Under the pieces are notes generated by a model. It had not been told where the DNA came from. It saw only the letters and a list, made by a program, of their open reading frames with translations, and did not search any database. A DNA stretch of 64,000 bases from Candidatus Krumholzibacteriota bacterium (GTDB lineage Bacteria; Krumholzibacteriota; Krumholzibacteriia; LZORAL124-64-63). Numbering within the stretch: position 1 is the first letter of the stretch; every line of letters begins with the position of its first letter. The stretch lies in assembly GCA_022711765.1 (NCBI GenBank), contig JAKLEB010000001.1:127186-191185 (forward strand), written 5' to 3'. This document shows, in pieces, positions 8,461 through 16,502 of the stretch. Made by a program: the position numbers and the translations under genes.

Positions 8461-9999
8461 ATGCCGATCCGGATCAGCGACAACTACCTGAGCCAGATCC
8501 TGGTGGGCGACCTGAACCGCAGCCTGGGCAACATGCTCGAGCTGCAGCGTCAGGCCGGCACGATGCTGCGCGTCAACGACTTCGCCGACGATCCGCGGGC
8601 CGTGGGCGCGATCCAGCGCTACAACGCGTTGATCGCCAACAACTCCCAGTATCTGCGCAATCTCTCGCGCAGCTCGATCATCGTCGACAGCACCGACACC
8701 GCCCTGCAGGACGTCAGCGATGTACTTGCCGAGATCCGCGAGCTGGCGCTCCGCGAATCGAGCGCCATCGCCACCGCGCAGTCGCGCCAGACGGCCGTCG
8801 TGCAGGTCGAGAACCTGGTCAACCGGCTGCTCGATGTGCTCAACACCACCGTGGAAGGGAACTACATCTTCGGCGGCACGCGCACGGATACGCCGCCGTT
8901 CGTGCGCAACGGAAGCACCGTGATCTACCAGGGCAACGAGCACGACATCATCACCCAGGTGGGGCCGAACGCGACCCAGATCGTGAACATCCCGGGCTGC
9001 GAGTTCATGGGCAGCATGTCGGCGACCCTGGGCGGATCCGTCGATCTGGCGCCCCGCCTGGCGGGGATGACGCCGCTCGCCGACCTCAACCTGGGCGCCG
9101 GCTGGCAAGCCGGCAGCCTCGCGATCCGCGACGGCAACAACGACAACTGGACGATCGACCTGAGCGCCTGCATCACCGTCGACGACGCGATCGCCGCGAT
9201 CGACGCCGCCACGGGAGGCGCCGTCACGGCGTCCCTGAATCCGGACGGCACTGGGCTGCAACTCTCCGGCACTGGCCCGCTCGTGGTGAGCGACGTCGGC
9301 GACAGCCAGACGGCCACGAGCCTCGGGATCAACGGCCGCTGCGAGGCGGGCGTCTTCAGCGGACGCGACATCCGCGCTGCGCTGTCGCCGGCTGTCCTCT
9401 TGACCGACATCGCGGCCCTCGACGGCTCGTTGCCGCTCGGCGCGATCGAGCTCGAGGTCGGCGGCGTCGCGACCACCGTCGACTTCGCCGCCGCCGCCAC
9501 CCTCGGCGACCTGCAGGCCATCTTCGGCGCCGCGTTGCCGGGTTACGAGCTGCGGCTCGACAGCGCGGGGCTATCCGTCGTCAGCGGTTCCACCGAGACG
9601 TTCATCATCCGCAATACCGGCGCGACCGACACGGCGAGCCTGCTGGGGATCGAGGGGACGGGTACGCCGGCGCGCCTGTTCGGCGTTCTCGAGGAACTGG
9701 CGGCTGCGCTCGCGGCGGACGATCCCGACGCGATCCGCGGCCTCCTGGTCGAGGTGGATGCGCTCGAGCAGATGCTGCAGACCCAGCTCATCAAGGTCGG
9801 CGGCCGCCAGCAGGATTTCGACTGGACCGAAGCGCTACTCATGCAGCGCGACACGCAGCTGCGCGCCAAGCTGTCGCTCGAACGCGACGCGGACGTCGCG
9901 CAGGTCTCGGTCGACCTGGCGGCGGCCCAGATGAGCTACCAGAGCAGCCTGCTGGTCACCAGTCGGCTCTTTCAGGCGAATCTGATGATGTACCTGTAG
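8461..9999 (+). CDS. flgL: Hook-filament junction protein 3, FlgL, with enlarged middle domain
   Basis: A 512-residue FlgL (HAP3). The N-terminal flagellin-like helix (NYLSQILVGDLNRSLGNMLELQRQAGT, then VNDFADDPRAVGAIQRYN) and the C-terminal coiled coil (DVAQVSVDLAAAQMSYQSSLLVTSRLFQANLMMYL) are typical. FlgL is usually near 300-400 residues; the extra length is a central block (about 200-400) with two flagellin hook-IN-like segments such as LDGSLPLGAIELEVGG. That block would be surface exposed. It lies 19 bases after flgK and 32 bases before fliW. Confidence 0.94.
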   Translation: MPIRISDNYLSQILVGDLNRSLGNMLELQRQAGTMLRVNDFADDPRAVGAIQRYNALIANNSQYLRNLSRSSIIVDSTDTALQDVSDVLAEIRELALRESSAIATAQSRQTAVVQVENLVNRLLDVLNTTVEGNYIFGGTRTDTPPFVRNGSTVIYQGNEHDIITQVGPNATQIVNIPGCEFMGSMSATLGGSVDLAPRLAGMTPLADLNLGAGWQAGSLAIRDGNNDNWTIDLSACITVDDAIAAIDAATGGAVTASLNPDGTGLQLSGTGPLVVSDVGDSQTATSLGINGRCEAGVFSGRDIRAALSPAVLLTDIAALDGSLPLGAIELEVGGVATTVDFAAAATLGDLQAIFGAALPGYELRLDSAGLSVVSGSTETFIIRNTGATDTASLLGIEGTGTPARLFGVLEELAAALAADDPDAIRGLLVEVDALEQMLQTQLIKVGGRQQDFDWTEALLMQRDTQLRAKLSLERDADVAQVSVDLAAAQMSYQSSLLVTSRLFQANLMMYL

Positions 10000-10031
10000 C
10001 GAGGGCGGAGGCCCGAAGCGAGGAGTGAGCC

Positions 10032-10562
10032 ATGGCATCGTTCGCGACCGTGAGGTTCGGGATCCTGGAGTACGACGCCGCCGACGTCATCGAACTGCCG
10101 GACGGTTTGATCGGACTGCCGAAACTGCGCCGCTGGCTCCTGCTCGACCTGGAGCCGAACGTGCCGATGCGCTGGCTCCAGTCGCTCGACCGCCCGGATT
10201 TCGGCCTGCCGGTGATGCCGCCGGTGTTCTTCGCCGACGAGTACGAGATCCGCGCCTCGAGTTCGGCCAGGCGCCAGCTCTCGGCCCAGGCCGACCCCCA
10301 ACTCGTCACCTTGATCATCGCCACCGTCCACCCGGGAGGGCAGCGGATCACCGGCAACCTGCGGGCGCCTCTGCTGGTCGACACGGTGACCAGGCGCGGC
10401 GCGCAACTCTCGCTCGACGACGACGGACTGTCGACCCGGCAGGAGATCGACTACTTCAAATTTGGGCTTGCCGTGGCCGGGAACTCGATTGAGAATGAGG
10501 AGATGGAGGCTGTGGGCGCAGCCGCGGAGCGCACGTCGCTCTCGGTGGCGACTGGTCTCTGA
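10032..10562 (+). CDS. fliW: Flagellar assembly factor FliW (CsrA antagonist)
   Basis: A 176-residue FliW. Family features are the opening beta strand with FGILEYDAADVIELPDGLIGLP, the LQSLDRPDFGLPVMPP block and the VTLIIATVHPGGQRITGNLRAPLLVD core. FliW binds either free flagellin or CsrA, so it releases CsrA repression of flagellin translation when flagellin is low... more exactly, flagellin export frees FliW to bind CsrA. It stands directly before csrA and opposite the flagellin cluster, the standard context. The last 25 residues extend past the usual end. GAGGAG precedes the ATG. Confidence 0.95.
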   Translation: MASFATVRFGILEYDAADVIELPDGLIGLPKLRRWLLLDLEPNVPMRWLQSLDRPDFGLPVMPPVFFADEYEIRASSSARRQLSAQADPQLVTLIIATVHPGGQRITGNLRAPLLVDTVTRRGAQLSLDDDGLSTRQEIDYFKFGLAVAGNSIENEEMEAVGAAAERTSLSVATGL

Positions 10563-10608
10563 CAGGTAGCGCGGCGCTCGGCGCGTCGTTGGCGGACAGG
10601 GAGGTCCC

Positions 10609-10863
10609 GTGCTCATCCTCAGCCGCAAGCGCAACGAGAAGATCATGATCGGGGACGACATCTCGATCTTGATCGTCGATATTCGTGGCGATCAGGTGCA
10701 GATCGGGATCGACGCTCCCCGCTCCATCCCCGTCCATCGGTACGAGATCTACGAAGAGATCAAAAACACGACCCTTGACGCCGCGAACTCCGCCGCGATC
10801 GACCTCTCCGCTCTCCGCAAGAAGATGAAGAACAAGCTGCCCGACGGCGGCGAGTCGTCCTGA
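10609..10863 (+). CDS. csrA: Translational regulator CsrA
   Basis: An 84-residue CsrA/RsmA RNA-binding dimer subunit starting at GTG with the invariant [18 protein letters not shown] and the RNA-contacting core [25 protein letters not shown]. It binds GGA motifs around ribosome sites and is antagonised by FliW encoded immediately upstream. The C-terminal tail after the helix (residues 60-84) is longer than in E. coli (61 residues), as in FliW-dependent CsrA proteins, where a C-terminal extension contacts FliW. Its stop lies only five bases from the stop of the convergent fliT-like gene, with no room for a separate terminator. Confidence 0.97.
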   Translation: MLILSRKRNEKIMIGDDISILIVDIRGDQVQIGIDAPRSIPVHRYEIYEEIKNTTLDAANSAAIDLSALRKKMKNKLPDGGESS

Positions 10864-10868
10864 CCCAG

Positions 10869-11195
10869 TCAAGCCTTGCGATCCAGGATCCCGCTGACGA
10901 CCGGGCGCTGCCGGTGATCGCGGCGACCGCGGCCGGCGTCGAGCTGGACCCGTAGATCGTCGCGCAGCGCGCGGCAGCGCGCCTGCAGGTCGCGGTCCAG
11001 CCGCTCGAGTTCCACCAGCGCCGTCCGGCTGTCGCGCCGGACGTCCGGCGCGGCCGCCGCAAGGGCCTCGTGAAGCGCGTCCAGGGCGACCTGGCGCGCC
11101 GCGACGAGCTCGGTGACCTTCTCGACGTCGCCGGCATCCAGGGCCTCGAGGAGGTCCTGGTGGAGCTGGCGGAGCCTGGCGAGCGGAACGTGCAC
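10869..11195 (-). CDS. FliT-like small helical protein after fliS
   Basis: A 108-residue protein with an N-terminal amphipathic helix pair (LARLRQLHQDLLEALDAGDVEKVTELVAARQVALDAL) and Arg-rich C-terminus. This resembles FliT/FlgN chaperones, which bind FliD or other export clients, and FliT commonly follows fliS and fliD, as here (8 bases after fliS). Sequence similarity is too weak to be certain. Start GTG with GAGG seven bases ahead. It is the last gene of the flaG-fliD-fliS unit and converges on csrA. Confidence 0.6.
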   Translation of the reverse strand: MHVPLARLRQLHQDLLEALDAGDVEKVTELVAARQVALDALHEALAAAAPDVRRDSRTALVELERLDRDLQARCRALRDDLRVQLDAGRGRRDHRQRPVVSGILDRKA

Positions 11196-11203
11196 GGATA
11201 TCC

Positions 11204-11689
11204 TCAGGCGGACAGGGAGATCAGCCGGTCCCCGACCGGGCGTTCCGGTCCCGGAGCGCTGGGTTCGACCGGGGCAGATTCCGTGCCAGCCTGGCGCCGC
11301 AGGTTGAGCTCGCGGTCGCCGGCACCCGGCGGGATGGCCCGCCAGGCCTCGAGCAGCGGCTCCAGGACGCGCTGGCAGTTGACCGCGTGGACCGGGTCCT
11401 GGTCGACCTGCATCTGCAGGATCTCGTGGAACGCGAAGTTGTAGAGGGCGGCGAGATTCTCGGCGATCTGTCCGCCGACGGCATGATCGAGCGCGCCGCG
11501 CAGCTCGGTGACGATCCGCTGGGCGAGGCCCAGGCGGCGGGACATCTCAGGGCGGTCCCCGCCCGCGGCGTCGGCGGCCGCCGCGAAGTGCTCGAGCATC
11601 TTCTGATAGAGCAGGACGATGAGCTTCTCCTTGCCCATCGTCTGCAGGTCGGTCTCGCGATAGGTCTGGACACCCCGCCGATAGTGCAT
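11204..11689 (-). CDS. fliS: Flagellin export chaperone FliS
   Basis: A 161-residue FliS, which binds the C-terminal helix of flagellin in the cytoplasm and prevents premature polymerisation. The family start (YRRGVQTYRETDLQTMGKEKLIVLLYQKML) and the LAALYNFAFHEILQMQVDQDP block are clear. The last 35 residues (after DRELNLRRQ) are a Pro-rich tail beyond the usual FliS length of about 130. It is in one unit with fliD upstream and the fliT-like gene downstream. Confidence 0.93.
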   Translation of the reverse strand: MHYRRGVQTYRETDLQTMGKEKLIVLLYQKMLEHFAAAADAAGGDRPEMSRRLGLAQRIVTELRGALDHAVGGQIAENLAALYNFAFHEILQMQVDQDPVHAVNCQRVLEPLLEAWRAIPPGAGDRELNLRRQAGTESAPVEPSAPGPERPVGDRLISLSA

Positions 11690-11715
11690 GCTCGAATCCT
11701 TCGCGTCTCGTCTGG

Positions 11716-13044
11716 TCAGTTGGAGTAGTAATAGATGGAGCTCAGGTAGTTGCCCTGCGCCTGCAGCAGGGAAACGGCCGATTCCATGGCCAGGAACTTG
11801 CGCTCGAGCGTCGTCCGGTAGTTCTCGATGCTCATCTCGTAGCGCTCGATGGTCTGGTCGGTCGTGTCGATCCGGCGGTTCAGGGAATCGGTGCCGAGCT
11901 TGAACACGCCGTCGATGCTGTCGGTCAGGTCCTCGATCGCGGTGTCGATCAGCGAGGCCTTGCCAAGGTTCCCGTCGCGCTCGATGAACAGGTCGCGCAC
12001 GGCCGCGTAGTTCTCGGCGACGGCCGTCGCGAACTTGCTCTCGTCGAACTTGAGGGTGCGGGTGCCCTGCTGGCGCTCGATGCCGACCTGGGCGAGGATC
12101 GTGAAGGCGCCGCCGCCGGCGTGCGCCGCGCTCATCACGTTCTCCATGCGCTGGCCGACGCTCCGGGCGGCGCTGTTGCCGTAGAGCTTGCCGCCGGACT
12201 TCGTCTCCGTCTCGAGGAAGGAGTACAGGTCGTTGTAGGCGTCGACCAGCGCCTTGACCTGGTCCTTGACGCCCGCCGCGTCGGTCTCCACGACGACGCG
12301 GACCGTCGTGTCCGGAGCCGAGACGGCCTGCAGGTCGATGGTCAGGCCGCTGATGATGCCCGAGAGGTGGTTGCCGTTCGCGGTCACCGCCAGGCCGTCG
12401 ATCGTGAGGGTCGCGTCAGCGGCGGCCTGCACCTCGGTGAAGGCTGGCGCCGCGCCGCCGCCGAGCCCGGTCGCATCGACCGTGAACGCGCCGCCGGTAC
12501 CATCCTCGCCCGTCAGGGTCAGGTAGTAGCCGCCCGTCTCCGAGCCGTCGAAGATGATGGTCGCGCTGACGCCGCTGACCTCGCTGTTGATGCGGTCGGC
12601 GAGATCCTGGAGGCTCGTGTAGCCGGTCAGCTCGAGAGTCTGGACCTCCTCGCCGATCGTGATCGAGAGCGTGCCCTCGCCGATCGCCACGAGGGTGTTG
12701 TCGTACCCCTGGGAGCGGGATTTCTGCGCCTGGGCCAGGGCCGTCACCGAGATGTCGTACGTGCCGGGCGCCGCCGTGCCGTTGGCGGTCACCGTGAGCA
12801 CGTCTTCGTCGCTCGAGGTGGCGGCGAGCGAGGCGAACTCGTTGGCGGTGTCCAGCTTCTGGGCCGCGGCCTGCAACGCCTCGAGTTTCGTCTTGAGGGT
12901 GCCGAGCGCCGCGAGCTGGTTCTCGTAGCCCTTGCGTTGCGACTGCAACCGGTAGATCGGCGCTCGCTTGAGCTCCACGAGCTGCGAGACGAGCGTCGCG
13001 GTGTCCAGGCCGGTGGCCAGGCCGCTGAAGGACACGGTACTCAT
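11716..13044 (-). CDS. fliD: Filament cap protein FliD (HAP2)
   Basis: A 442-residue filament cap. The N-terminal signature SFSGLATGLDTATLVSQLVELKRAPI and C-terminal domain (LFIERDGNLGKASLIDTAIEDLTDSIDG, ending LLQAQGNYLSSIYYYSN) are typical. A flagellin hook-IN motif (TSLQDLADRINSEVSGVSA) lies in the middle. FliD caps the growing filament and is exported with a FliT-type chaperone, a candidate for which is encoded two genes downstream. GGGGAGG precedes the ATG. The gene follows flaG by 43 bases, and no separate promoter was seen. Confidence 0.96.
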   Translation of the reverse strand: MSTVSFSGLATGLDTATLVSQLVELKRAPIYRLQSQRKGYENQLAALGTLKTKLEALQAAAQKLDTANEFASLAATSSDEDVLTVTANGTAAPGTYDISVTALAQAQKSRSQGYDNTLVAIGEGTLSITIGEEVQTLELTGYTSLQDLADRINSEVSGVSATIIFDGSETGGYYLTLTGEDGTGGAFTVDATGLGGGAAPAFTEVQAAADATLTIDGLAVTANGNHLSGIISGLTIDLQAVSAPDTTVRVVVETDAAGVKDQVKALVDAYNDLYSFLETETKSGGKLYGNSAARSVGQRMENVMSAAHAGGGAFTILAQVGIERQQGTRTLKFDESKFATAVAENYAAVRDLFIERDGNLGKASLIDTAIEDLTDSIDGVFKLGTDSLNRRIDTTDQTIERYEMSIENYRTTLERKFLAMESAVSLLQAQGNYLSSIYYYSN

Positions 13045-13087
13045 CCAAGCCTCCCCAGGCTCCGGCCGCGCGCGCCGGCGGGCCCCG

Positions 13088-13477
13088 TCAGCTGAGCCGA
13101 TCGATCATCGTGCCCAGGAGATCGGCCGGACCGCGGGACGGGTTGAGCAGATTCTCCGGCGGGAACTTCTGGATCAGCTTGCCGGTCTCCTTGTCGCGGA
13201 TCTCGATGACGAACGAGTGGTCCTGCTCCTCGTACAGCAGCCGGACGTCGCGTTCGCCGCCAGGCAACCGGTCCAGCGACTCCTGGAGCTCGGCCACCGC
13301 GCCCTCGAGCTGTTCGAGCGTGGGCGCTGGCGGATGGGCGGTGTCCGGTCCACCCGCGGTCACGGACGTGGCCGCCTCGACGGGCGCCGAGCCCGCGGGC
13401 GGTATGGGTGGGCGCGAATCGGCTCCCACCGGCGGCAGGGTCGCGATTCCGCCCGGGATTCCGTTCAAGGGTTCCAT
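13088..13477 (-). CDS. flaG: FlaG-family protein
   Basis: A 129-residue protein whose C-terminal half is the FlaG domain: LEQLEGAVAELQESLDRLPGG, then LYEEQDHSFVIEIRDKETGKLI and IQKFPPENLL, the diagnostic PPE motif. FlaG is linked to filament length in several polar-flagellated bacteria. The N-terminal half is Pro/Ala-rich. The ATG at 13477 is chosen because the longer frame from 13525 would begin inside the hairpin at 13500-13525. It lies between flagellin 1 and fliD. Confidence 0.88.
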   Translation of the reverse strand: MEPLNGIPGGIATLPPVGADSRPPIPPAGSAPVEAATSVTAGGPDTAHPPAPTLEQLEGAVAELQESLDRLPGGERDVRLLYEEQDHSFVIEIRDKETGKLIQKFPPENLLNPSRGPADLLGTMIDRLS

Positions 13478-13499
13478 CGTTGCGCCTGCGCTTTTCGCG

Positions 13500-13525
13500 G
13501 TGGGCCCCGCCGGGGCGGGGCCCAC
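13500..13525 (-). terminator. GC-rich hairpin after flagellin 1
   Basis: A perfect 12-base inverted repeat (GTGGGCCCCGCC and its complement) with a two-base centre, starting 15 bases past the flagellin 1 stop. No T-run follows on the minus strand, so it may attenuate or protect mRNA 3' ends rather than terminate fully, letting some transcription continue into flaG-fliD. Confidence 0.55.
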
Positions 13526-13539
13526 ACGTCCCGATCGAG

Positions 13540-14364
13540 CTAGCTGAGCAGCGTGATGGCCAGGCCGCTGGTCATGTTGGCCTGCGCCAGCACCGAGACG
13601 CCCGCCTGCTGCAGGATCTGGTAGCTGGTCATCCGGCTCGTCTCGCTCGCCACGTCCACGTCGCGGATGCGGCTGTTGGCGGCCGAGAGATTCTCCGCCG
13701 TGTTGTTGATGTTGCGGATCGAGCTCTCCAGCCGGTTCTGGACCGCGCCGAAATCGGAGCGGGCCGAGCTGACGTTCTGGATCGCGGTATCGATCTCGCC
13801 CATGGCCGTAGTCGCGTTCGCCGCGGTGTCGACGCCCGCCGCCAGGCCGAGGGTCGCCGCGTCCCGGGCCGTGCCCAGGTTCACGGCGATGCCGTCGTAG
13901 GTGTTGGTGCTGATGCCGACCTGGATGTTCACGGAGCCGCCGGTGCCGTCCAGCAGCTGGATGCCGTTGAACTCGGTCGAGTTCGCGATGCGGTCGATCT
14001 CATCGCTGAGGGCGGTGTACTCCGAGTTGAGGTAGCCGCGCTCGGTGTCGGACAGCGTGCCGTTGAGGCTCTGCTCCGCGAGCTCCTTCATGCGCAGCAG
14101 GATGCTGCTGACCTCGTCCAGGGCGCCTTCCGCCGTCTGGACCAGGGAGATGCCGTCGCTGGCGTTGCGGCTGGCCTGCTCGAGGGCGCGGATGTCGCTC
14201 TTCAAGCCCTCGGAGATGGCGAGGCCCGCAGCGTCGTCCGCGGCGCGGTTGATCCGCAGACCGCTCGACAGCTTCTCCATCGACTTCTGGAAGTTCGTCG
14301 TGGAGTTGTAGAGGTTCCGCCGGGTGTTGATGGCGGCGATGTTGGTGTTGATGCGGATGCCCAT
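13540..14364 (-). CDS. fliC: Flagellin 1
   Basis: A 274-residue flagellin made only of D0/D1 regions. It starts MGIRINTNIAAINTRRNLYN, has LSSGLRINRAADDAAGLAISEGLKSDIRALEQASRNASDGISLVQTAEGAL-type D1 sequence, and ends LAQANMTSGLAITLLS. There is no D2/D3 insert. It has its own sigma-28-like promoter at 14442-14469 and a hairpin after the stop, and is the flagellin nearest to flaG and fliD. The longer frame to 14457 overlaps the promoter and is rejected. One of five paralogues; which is the major filament subunit cannot be told from sequence. Confidence 0.95.
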   Translation of the reverse strand: MGIRINTNIAAINTRRNLYNSTTNFQKSMEKLSSGLRINRAADDAAGLAISEGLKSDIRALEQASRNASDGISLVQTAEGALDEVSSILLRMKELAEQSLNGTLSDTERGYLNSEYTALSDEIDRIANSTEFNGIQLLDGTGGSVNIQVGISTNTYDGIAVNLGTARDAATLGLAAGVDTAANATTAMGEIDTAIQNVSSARSDFGAVQNRLESSIRNINNTAENLSAANSRIRDVDVASETSRMTSYQILQQAGVSVLAQANMTSGLAITLLS

Positions 14365-14369
14365 GCTCT

Positions 14370-14379
14370 TCCTCCCTGA
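14370..14379 (-). promoter_or_regulatory. Flagellin 1 ribosome site, candidate CsrA site
   Basis: On the minus strand TCAGGGAGGA overlaps the ribosome binding site. Two further GGA motifs (ACGGATC, ATGGAGGA) lie in the 70-base leader, a usual arrangement for CsrA-controlled flagellin messages. Confidence 0.4.
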
Positions 14380-14441
14380 AAGATCCGTTGACTCTGTTCC
14401 TCCATGGCGCCTTGACCGGCGCTTTCTGGATGCTGCGTATT

Positions 14442-14469
14442 TTATCGACATGGGCATTCCTTGACTTGA
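14442..14469 (-). promoter_or_regulatory. Sigma-28-like promoter of flagellin 1
   Basis: Read on the minus strand: TCAAGT, 14 bases, then GTCGATAA, which matches the FliA -10 consensus GCCGATAA at seven of eight positions. The spacing is one base longer than in E. coli. An AT-rich patch (14466-14492), rare in this genome, lies just upstream. The -10 is 77 bases before the flagellin 1 ATG and downstream of the flagellin 2 terminator, so it sits in the only place such a promoter could. Confidence 0.55.
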
Positions 14470-14527
14470 GTAAAAATAATATATAATGACCTATCGTCGT
14501 ATTCGCCGCCAGATCTGGATTGAATAG

Positions 14528-14554
14528 AAAAAGGCGGATCCCGAAGGACCCGCC
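14528..14554 (-). terminator. Intrinsic terminator after flagellin 2
   Basis: On the minus strand GGCGGGTCC, a TTCG tetraloop, GGATCCGCC and then TTTTT: a nine-pair stem with one G-U pair, the stable UUCG loop and a proper T-run, 22 bases past the flagellin 2 stop. It is the only flagellin hairpin here with a classical T-run. Confidence 0.85.
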
Positions 14555-14576
14555 CCGGCGACCTGCGTCCAGCCGC

Positions 14577-15404
14577 CTAGCCGAGGAGTTTCATGGCCAG
14601 TCCGGTCGTGACGTTGGCCTGGGCCAGCATCGAGACGCCGGCCTGCTTGAGGATCTGGAAACTGGTCAGCGAGGAGGTCTCCTTGGCCACGTCGACGTCG
14701 CGGATGCGACTGTTGGCGGCCGCGAGATTCTCCGACTGGTTGTTGATGTTGCGGATCGAGGTCTCGAGCCGATTCTGGACCGCGCCGAAATCGGATCGCG
14801 CGGAACTCACCGTGTCGGTGGCGGAGAGGATCTCGGCCATGCTGAGGACTGCGGCCGCCTCGCTGTCGATCGTGCCGGTCAAGCCGAGGCTCGCCGCGTC
14901 ACGGGGTGACGTGATGTCCACGGCGATGCTGTCGTACGTGTTGGTGTTGACGCCGACCTGGATGGCGATCGAGGCGCCGGCGCTGCCGTCGAGGAGGCTG
15001 ATGCCGTTGAACTCGGTGGATGACGCGATCCGGTCGATCTCCTCGATCAGAGCCTGATACTCGTGGTCGAGGTAGCCGCGTTCGGTGTTGGTGACCGTTC
15101 CGTTGAGCGCCTGCTCGGTCAGCTCGCGCATGCGCAGCAGGATGTTGCTGACCTCGTCCAGGGCGCCTTCCGCCGTCTGGACCAGAGAGATGCCGTCGCT
15201 GGCGTTGCGGCTGGCCTGGCCCAGCGCGCGGATGTCGCTCTTCAGGCCCTCGGAGATCGCGAGCCCGGCCGCGTCGTCGGCCGCGCGGTTGATCCGCAGA
15301 CCGCTCGACAGCTTCTCCATCGAGCGATTGAAGTTGATCGTCGAGTTATAGAGATGTCGCTGGGTATTGATCGAAGCGACATTGGTGTTGATGCGAATGC
15401 CCAT
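14577..15404 (-). CDS. fliC: Flagellin 2
   Basis: A 275-residue D0/D1-only flagellin (start MGIRINTNVASINTQRHLYN, end LAQANVTTGLAMKLLG). It differs from its neighbours mainly in the centre (residues 130-200: SAGASIAIQVGV and SPRDAASLGLTGTIDSE). A strong AAGGAGGA ribosome site stands before the ATG. No promoter is visible in the 95 bases between it and flagellin 3, so it may be read through from upstream. It ends in the T-run terminator at 14528-14554. Confidence 0.95.
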   Translation of the reverse strand: MGIRINTNVASINTQRHLYNSTINFNRSMEKLSSGLRINRAADDAAGLAISEGLKSDIRALGQASRNASDGISLVQTAEGALDEVSNILLRMRELTEQALNGTVTNTERGYLDHEYQALIEEIDRIASSTEFNGISLLDGSAGASIAIQVGVNTNTYDSIAVDITSPRDAASLGLTGTIDSEAAAVLSMAEILSATDTVSSARSDFGAVQNRLETSIRNINNQSENLAAANSRIRDVDVAKETSSLTSFQILKQAGVSMLAQANVTTGLAMKLLG

Positions 15405-15409
15405 TTCGT

Positions 15410-15419
15410 TCCTCCTTGA
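15410..15419 (-). promoter_or_regulatory. Flagellin 2 ribosome site, candidate CsrA site
   Basis: TCAAGGAGGA on the minus strand, identical to the flagellin 4 site and nine of ten with flagellin 3. CARGGA is the core of CsrA sites, and it covers the Shine-Dalgarno sequence. Confidence 0.4.
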
Positions 15420-15455
15420 AGCAATGGGCGCCCGCGCGAGCTAGGCCGCCGGGGT

Positions 15456-15486
15456 GGCGGGGCCGGCCGGCGTCGCCCGGCCCGCC
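15456..15486 (-). terminator. GC-rich hairpin after flagellin 3
   Basis: Arms at 15456-15466 and 15477-15486 pair over ten bases with one bulged G, just past the flagellin 3 stop. No T-run follows, so only a weak or attenuating terminator is supported. Confidence 0.4.
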
Positions 15487-15499
15487 CCGCCGCGTCGAC

Positions 15500-16324
15500 C
15501 TAGCTGAGCAGGGTCATCGCCAGGCCGGTCGTGACGTTGGCCTGCGCCAGCATCGACACGCCCGCCTGTTGCAGGATCTGATAGCTGGTCATGGTGGAGG
15601 TCTCCTTGGCCACGTCGACGTCGCGGATGCGGCTGTTGGCGGCCGAGAGGTTCTCACCCTGGTTGTGGATGTTGCGGACCGAGGTCTCGAGGCGGTTCTG
15701 GACCGCGCCGAAGTCGGAGCGCGCCGAGCTCACCGTGTCGATCGCCGCCAGGACCTGGGTCATCGCCGTGGCGGCGTTGGCCGCGGTGTCGATGCCAGCG
15801 AGGAGGCCGAGCGTGGCCGAGTCGCGGTTGGTGGCCAGGTCGACGCCGATGCTGTCGTAGGTGTTGGTGCCGATGCCCACCTGGATGCTCACGGCACCGC
15901 CGGTCCCGTCCAGCAGGCTGATGCCGTTGAACTCGGTGGACGCGGAGATGCGGTCGATCTCGTCCAGCAGGTCCTGGAACTCGTTGTTGAGGTAGCCGCG
16001 CTCGACATCGGTCAGCGTGCCGTTGAGGCTCTGTTCCGTCAGCTCGCGCAGACGGAGCATGATCGTGCTGACCTCGTCCAGCGCGCCTTCCGCCGTCTGG
16101 ACCAGGGAGATGCCGTCGCTCGCATTGCGGCTCGCCTGCTCGAGGGCGCGGATGTCGCTCTTCAAGCCCTCGGAGATGGCGAGGCCCGCCGCGTCGTCGC
16201 CGGCGCGGTTGATGCGCAGACCGCTGGACAGCTTCTCCATCGACTTGTTGAACATGATGGTCGAGTTGTACAGGTGCCGCTGGGTGTTGATCGAGGCCAC
16301 GTTGGTGTTGATGCGGATGCCCAT
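15500..16324 (-). CDS. fliC: Flagellin 3
   Basis: A 274-residue D0/D1-only flagellin (MGIRINTNVASINTQRHLYN start, LAQANVTTGLAMTLLS end). Its N-terminal 20 residues are identical to flagellin 2. The GCAAGGAGGA ribosome site is six bases before the ATG region. No sigma-28 or sigma-54 promoter could be recognised in the 178 bases upstream (16325-16502), which contain hairpins (16353-16369 and 16463-16491) but nothing else. Confidence 0.95.
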   Translation of the reverse strand: MGIRINTNVASINTQRHLYNSTIMFNKSMEKLSSGLRINRAGDDAAGLAISEGLKSDIRALEQASRNASDGISLVQTAEGALDEVSTIMLRLRELTEQSLNGTLTDVERGYLNNEFQDLLDEIDRISASTEFNGISLLDGTGGAVSIQVGIGTNTYDSIGVDLATNRDSATLGLLAGIDTAANAATAMTQVLAAIDTVSSARSDFGAVQNRLETSVRNIHNQGENLSAANSRIRDVDVAKETSTMTSYQILQQAGVSMLAQANVTTGLAMTLLS

Positions 16325-16329
16325 GGTCT

Positions 16330-16339
16330 TCCTCCTTGC
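16330..16339 (-). promoter_or_regulatory. Flagellin 3 ribosome site, candidate CsrA site
   Basis: GCAAGGAGGA on the minus strand, covering the Shine-Dalgarno sequence. It shares CAAGGAGGA with flagellins 2 and 4. Confidence 0.4.
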
Positions 16340-16462
16340 ACGGGCTTCTGCCCGCCCCGGGACGGGGCGCGGTTTCCCGGGGACCGGCGGAGCATCCCTG
16401 CCGCCGCCGGGGTCCGGGATTGTGACGGCCGCGCCGTGGATCCCGGCGCGTCCGTCGCGATC

Positions 16463-16491
16463 GAGCGCGGTCCCGGAGGGGAGCCGCGCTC
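16463..16491 (-). terminator. GC-rich hairpin after flagellin 4
   Basis: Perfect eight-base arms (GAGCGCGG at 16463-16470 and its complement at 16484-16491), extended inward by TCCC/GGGA with a single bulge and a GGAG loop. It starts 11 bases past the flagellin 4 stop. No T-run follows. Confidence 0.55.
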
Positions 16492-16502
16492 AAGGCCGCT
16501 CG

